A stretch of 8,200 bases of DNA, from NCBI GenBank assembly GCA_049281195.1, contig JBAPRR010000160.1:1-8200 (forward strand), read 5' to 3'. The position numbers and the translations under genes are program-made. Origin of the DNA: JBAPRR01 sp049281195. GTDB taxonomy: Bacteria; Actinomycetota; Acidimicrobiia; Acidimicrobiales; CAVXTF01. Below are positions 7,100 through 8,200 of the stretch, piece after piece. The notes under the pieces were generated by a model, which was not told the origin of the DNA, did no database searches, and worked only from the letters and a program-made list of their open reading frames with translations. Position 1 is the stretch's first letter, and every line of letters begins with the position of its first letter.

Positions 7100-7112
7100 G
7101 CCCATTTTGGGC
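7100..7112 (+). other. Leader hairpin 1 of the ice-binding gene
   Basis: GCCCA (7100-7104) pairs perfectly with TGGGC (7108-7112) across a TTT loop. An alternative outer pairing, AGCCG (7083-7087) with CGGCT (7112-7116), competes for one base. It is small, and notable mainly because two more hairpins follow within 50 bases. Confidence 0.4.
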
Positions 7113-7119
7113 GGCTGCA

Positions 7120-7136
7120 CCTCCGTTGCACGGAGG
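7120..7136 (+). promoter_or_regulatory. Leader hairpin 2 sequestering a GGAGG Shine-Dalgarno-like sequence
   Basis: CCTCCG (7120-7125) and CGGAGG (7131-7136) form a perfect six-pair stem with a TTGCA loop. The right arm contains GGAGG, the strongest Shine-Dalgarno match upstream of the ice-binding gene, and the left arm mimics the 16S anti-Shine-Dalgarno. GGAGG is 16 bases from the ATG at 7153, longer than usual. A second purine run, GGGGG at 7142-7146, sits six bases from that ATG and may be the working site. Confidence 0.5.
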
Positions 7137-7143
7137 GGATCGG

Positions 7144-7162
7144 GGGTTTCATATGGAAACCC
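7144..7162 (+). promoter_or_regulatory. Leader hairpin 3 with the start codon in its loop
   Basis: GGGTTTC (7144-7150) pairs perfectly with GAAACCC (7156-7162). The five-base loop ATATG contains the proposed start codon at 7153-7155. The left arm covers part of the nearer purine-rich binding site, so folding would be expected to affect initiation. Confidence 0.5.
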
Positions 7163-8200
7163 GAATATTCATTCTCAAGGCTGCCGACACGGACTCCCGA
7201 ATCAGGCGCCGAATCGCGTCGTATCGCCGACGCACTCATCGAATTGCCGAAGCGCCTGAGTCTGTTTTGAAGCCGACTGAGCGCCGCGGCACACGGAGTG
7301 GCCTTCTTCCCCTCCTGACTGGCGCGAGCGTGCTTTTGACATTGGGACTGGTTGCAATTCCATCCCAGGCGGAAGCGGCGGTCCCAACTGTGGGCTTGGG
7401 CACTGCTGCTGCTTACTCGGTACTCGGGGGACAGGCCGTCACCAACACGGGCCCGAGCACCTTGAGCGGAGATCTCGGAGTAAGCCCGGGGACGGCGATC
7501 ACAGGGTTCCCCCCTGGCATCGTCGCCGGTGCCACTTATGACGGTGACGCCCAGGCCGCACAAGCTCAATCCGACCTGGTGATCGGTTACAACCAAGCTG
7601 CCGGAGAGGCCACGACTGCCAGCGTCGCCGGCGACCTGGTTGGCGACAATTTCACCAGCGGTGTGTACAAATCCACGGGTCCCATTGCGCTGAGCGGAAC
7701 CCTGACCTTGAACGGACAGGGTAACCCGGACTCCGTCTTCATCTTTCAGATCGCTTCCACACTGATCACTGCTTCTGCCAGCAAAGTAAGCCTCATCAAC
7801 GGGGCCCAGGCGTGCAACGTCTTCTGGCAAGTCGGTAGCTCGGCGACGTTGGGCACTGCATCCAACTTCACGGGAACGATCATGGCTTTGACGTCGATCA
7901 CAGTCACCACTGACACCACTGTCGAAGGCCGTGCCCTCGCCCGAAATGGTGCAGTCACCCTGGACGACGACACCTTCACCGCACCGTCTTGCCAGACCAC
8001 CACTCCTCCGACGACCACTACTACGACCACGGCCACCGGTGGGAGCGGGTCCAAAGGCTCAACTACGGGCGGTAAGCACGCCACGACGGCCACTACCACG
8101 GTTACCGGATCGAACGTCTCAGGCGGGGGATCCACCGGGGTGGGCGGTGGTTCCGGAAGCGGAACGAATGTCGGTGGCGGATCAGGGACAGGCACTCTCC
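7153..8200 (+). CDS. Secreted ice-binding family protein (DUF3494), 3' end beyond window
   Basis: Open from ATG 7153 to the right edge (349 codons, no stop). Residues 1-50 are strongly basic, 51-70 are hydrophobic, and SQAEA at 71-75 is a good signal peptidase site before AVPTVGLG. Residues about 79-278 form a full DUF3494 domain, a beta-helical ice-binding fold. Hallmarks are the N-terminal YSVLGG and VTNTGPSTLSGDLGVSPG, then GVYKSTG, LTLNGQGNPDSVFIFQ, INGAQACNVFWQVGSSATLG, FTGTIMALTSITV and EGRALARNGAVTLDDDTF. Cys221 and Cys280 could form a disulfide. The protein then runs into a Thr-rich and Gly/Ser-rich linker, so a cell-wall or membrane anchor or another domain probably follows. Known relatives bind ice and stop recrystallisation; many DUF3494 proteins are untested adhesins. 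A TTG at 7267 would give a more ordinary signal peptide of about 37 residues. The gene is divergent from the ABC operon. Confidence 0.9.
   Translation, partial: METRIFILKAADTDSRIRRRIASYRRRTHRIAEAPESVLKPTERRGTRSGLLPLLTGASVLLTLGLVAIPSQAEAAVPTVGLGTAAAYSVLGGQAVTNTGPSTLSGDLGVSPGTAITGFPPGIVAGATYDGDAQAAQAQSDLVIGYNQAAGEATTASVAGDLVGDNFTSGVYKSTGPIALSGTLTLNGQGNPDSVFIFQIASTLITASASKVSLINGAQACNVFWQVGSSATLGTASNFTGTIMALTSITVTTDTTVEGRALARNGAVTLDDDTFTAPSCQTTTPPTTTTTTTATGGSGSKGSTTGGKHATTATTTVTGSNVSGGGSTGVGGGSGSGTNVGGGSGTGTL
7993..8200 (+). repeat. Low-complexity Thr-rich then Gly/Ser-rich linker coding region
   Basis: After Cys280 of the ice-binding protein, imperfect ACN/ACC repeats encode a run of seven Thr plus further Thr-Ala tracts. 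From about 8119 they give way to GGN/TCN repeats encoding Gly/Ser-rich blocks up to the right edge. Such linkers usually separate an exported domain from a wall or membrane anchor. The repetitive DNA also creates a long spurious reading frame on the opposite strand. Confidence 0.7.

Larger units (their letters stand above)
6936..7152. promoter_or_regulatory. Divergent intergenic region between the ABC operon and the ice-binding gene
   Basis: This 217-base region should contain promoters for both directions. The stretch 7018-7070 is locally AT-rich compared with its surroundings and is the best place for them. On the plus strand, TGCTAATAA at 7061-7069 resembles an extended -10 element, but the upstream TTGCCG (7038-7043) is 20 bases away, so the pair is weak. 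The part from 7100 onward holds three hairpins described separately. Confidence 0.4.

Noticed and set aside
7063..7830. Long minus-strand reading frame opposite the ice-binding gene
   Set aside because: It has no recognisable domain, is antisense to a clear DUF3494 domain, and its composition follows from the opposite strand.
7746..8195. Minus-strand frame rich in Pro and Val
   Set aside because: It is the antisense reading of the Thr/Gly linker repeats; the low-complexity product reflects the DNA repeats.

Overview
The window looks like chromosomal DNA from a high-GC, Gram-positive-like bacterium, most probably an actinobacterium. The DNA is GC-rich by eye, with mostly G/C third codon positions and purine-rich Shine-Dalgarno sites. 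Several of the families present (DUF664-type DinB, glyoxalase-like VOC, a GabD1-like dehydrogenase, a DrrAB-type transporter) are common in Actinobacteria. No genus can be named from the sequence. There are eight protein genes, six complete and one cut by each edge. I see no tRNA, rRNA, CRISPR array, insertion sequence or phage gene.

Left part, minus strand: a galactose-oxidase-like copper radical oxidase (1-1588, its C-terminus beyond the left edge) has an N-terminal hydrophobic export or anchor segment, a discoidin/CBM32-like domain and a kelch propeller. It keeps the Cys, Tyr and Trp of the radical cofactor at exactly the fungal spacing. A 350-base leader without a gene separates it from a small VOC (glyoxalase-like) protein (1939-2334).

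Middle: divergent from the VOC gene, a plus-strand pair encodes a GabD1-like succinate-semialdehyde dehydrogenase (2460-3878) and a DinB/DUF664 protein (3913-4488), 34 bases apart and probably cotranscribed. The pair ends tail-to-tail, eight bases away, against a minus-strand operon. That operon reads, in transcription order, ABC ATPase (5946-6935), six-helix ABC-2 permease (5134-5949, ATGA overlap) and a PaiB-type FMN-binding protein (4497-5111). The first two form a DrrAB-like exporter. PaiB may be its regulator or simply a cotranscribed flavin-binding partner.

Right part: divergent from the ABC operon, a 217-base intergenic region leads into a secreted DUF3494 ice-binding protein (7153 to beyond the right edge). 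Its domain is followed by a Thr/Gly/Ser-rich linker. Its leader holds three close hairpins; one pairs the GGAGG Shine-Dalgarno-like sequence and another places the start codon in its loop.

Taken together, this is a mixture of exported proteins at both ends and small metabolic, detoxification and transport operons between them. I do not see a clear new multi-gene defence or mobile system. The points most worth a second look are the oxidase with its fungal-like cofactor geometry but apparently changed substrate pocket, and the structured leader of the ice-binding gene.
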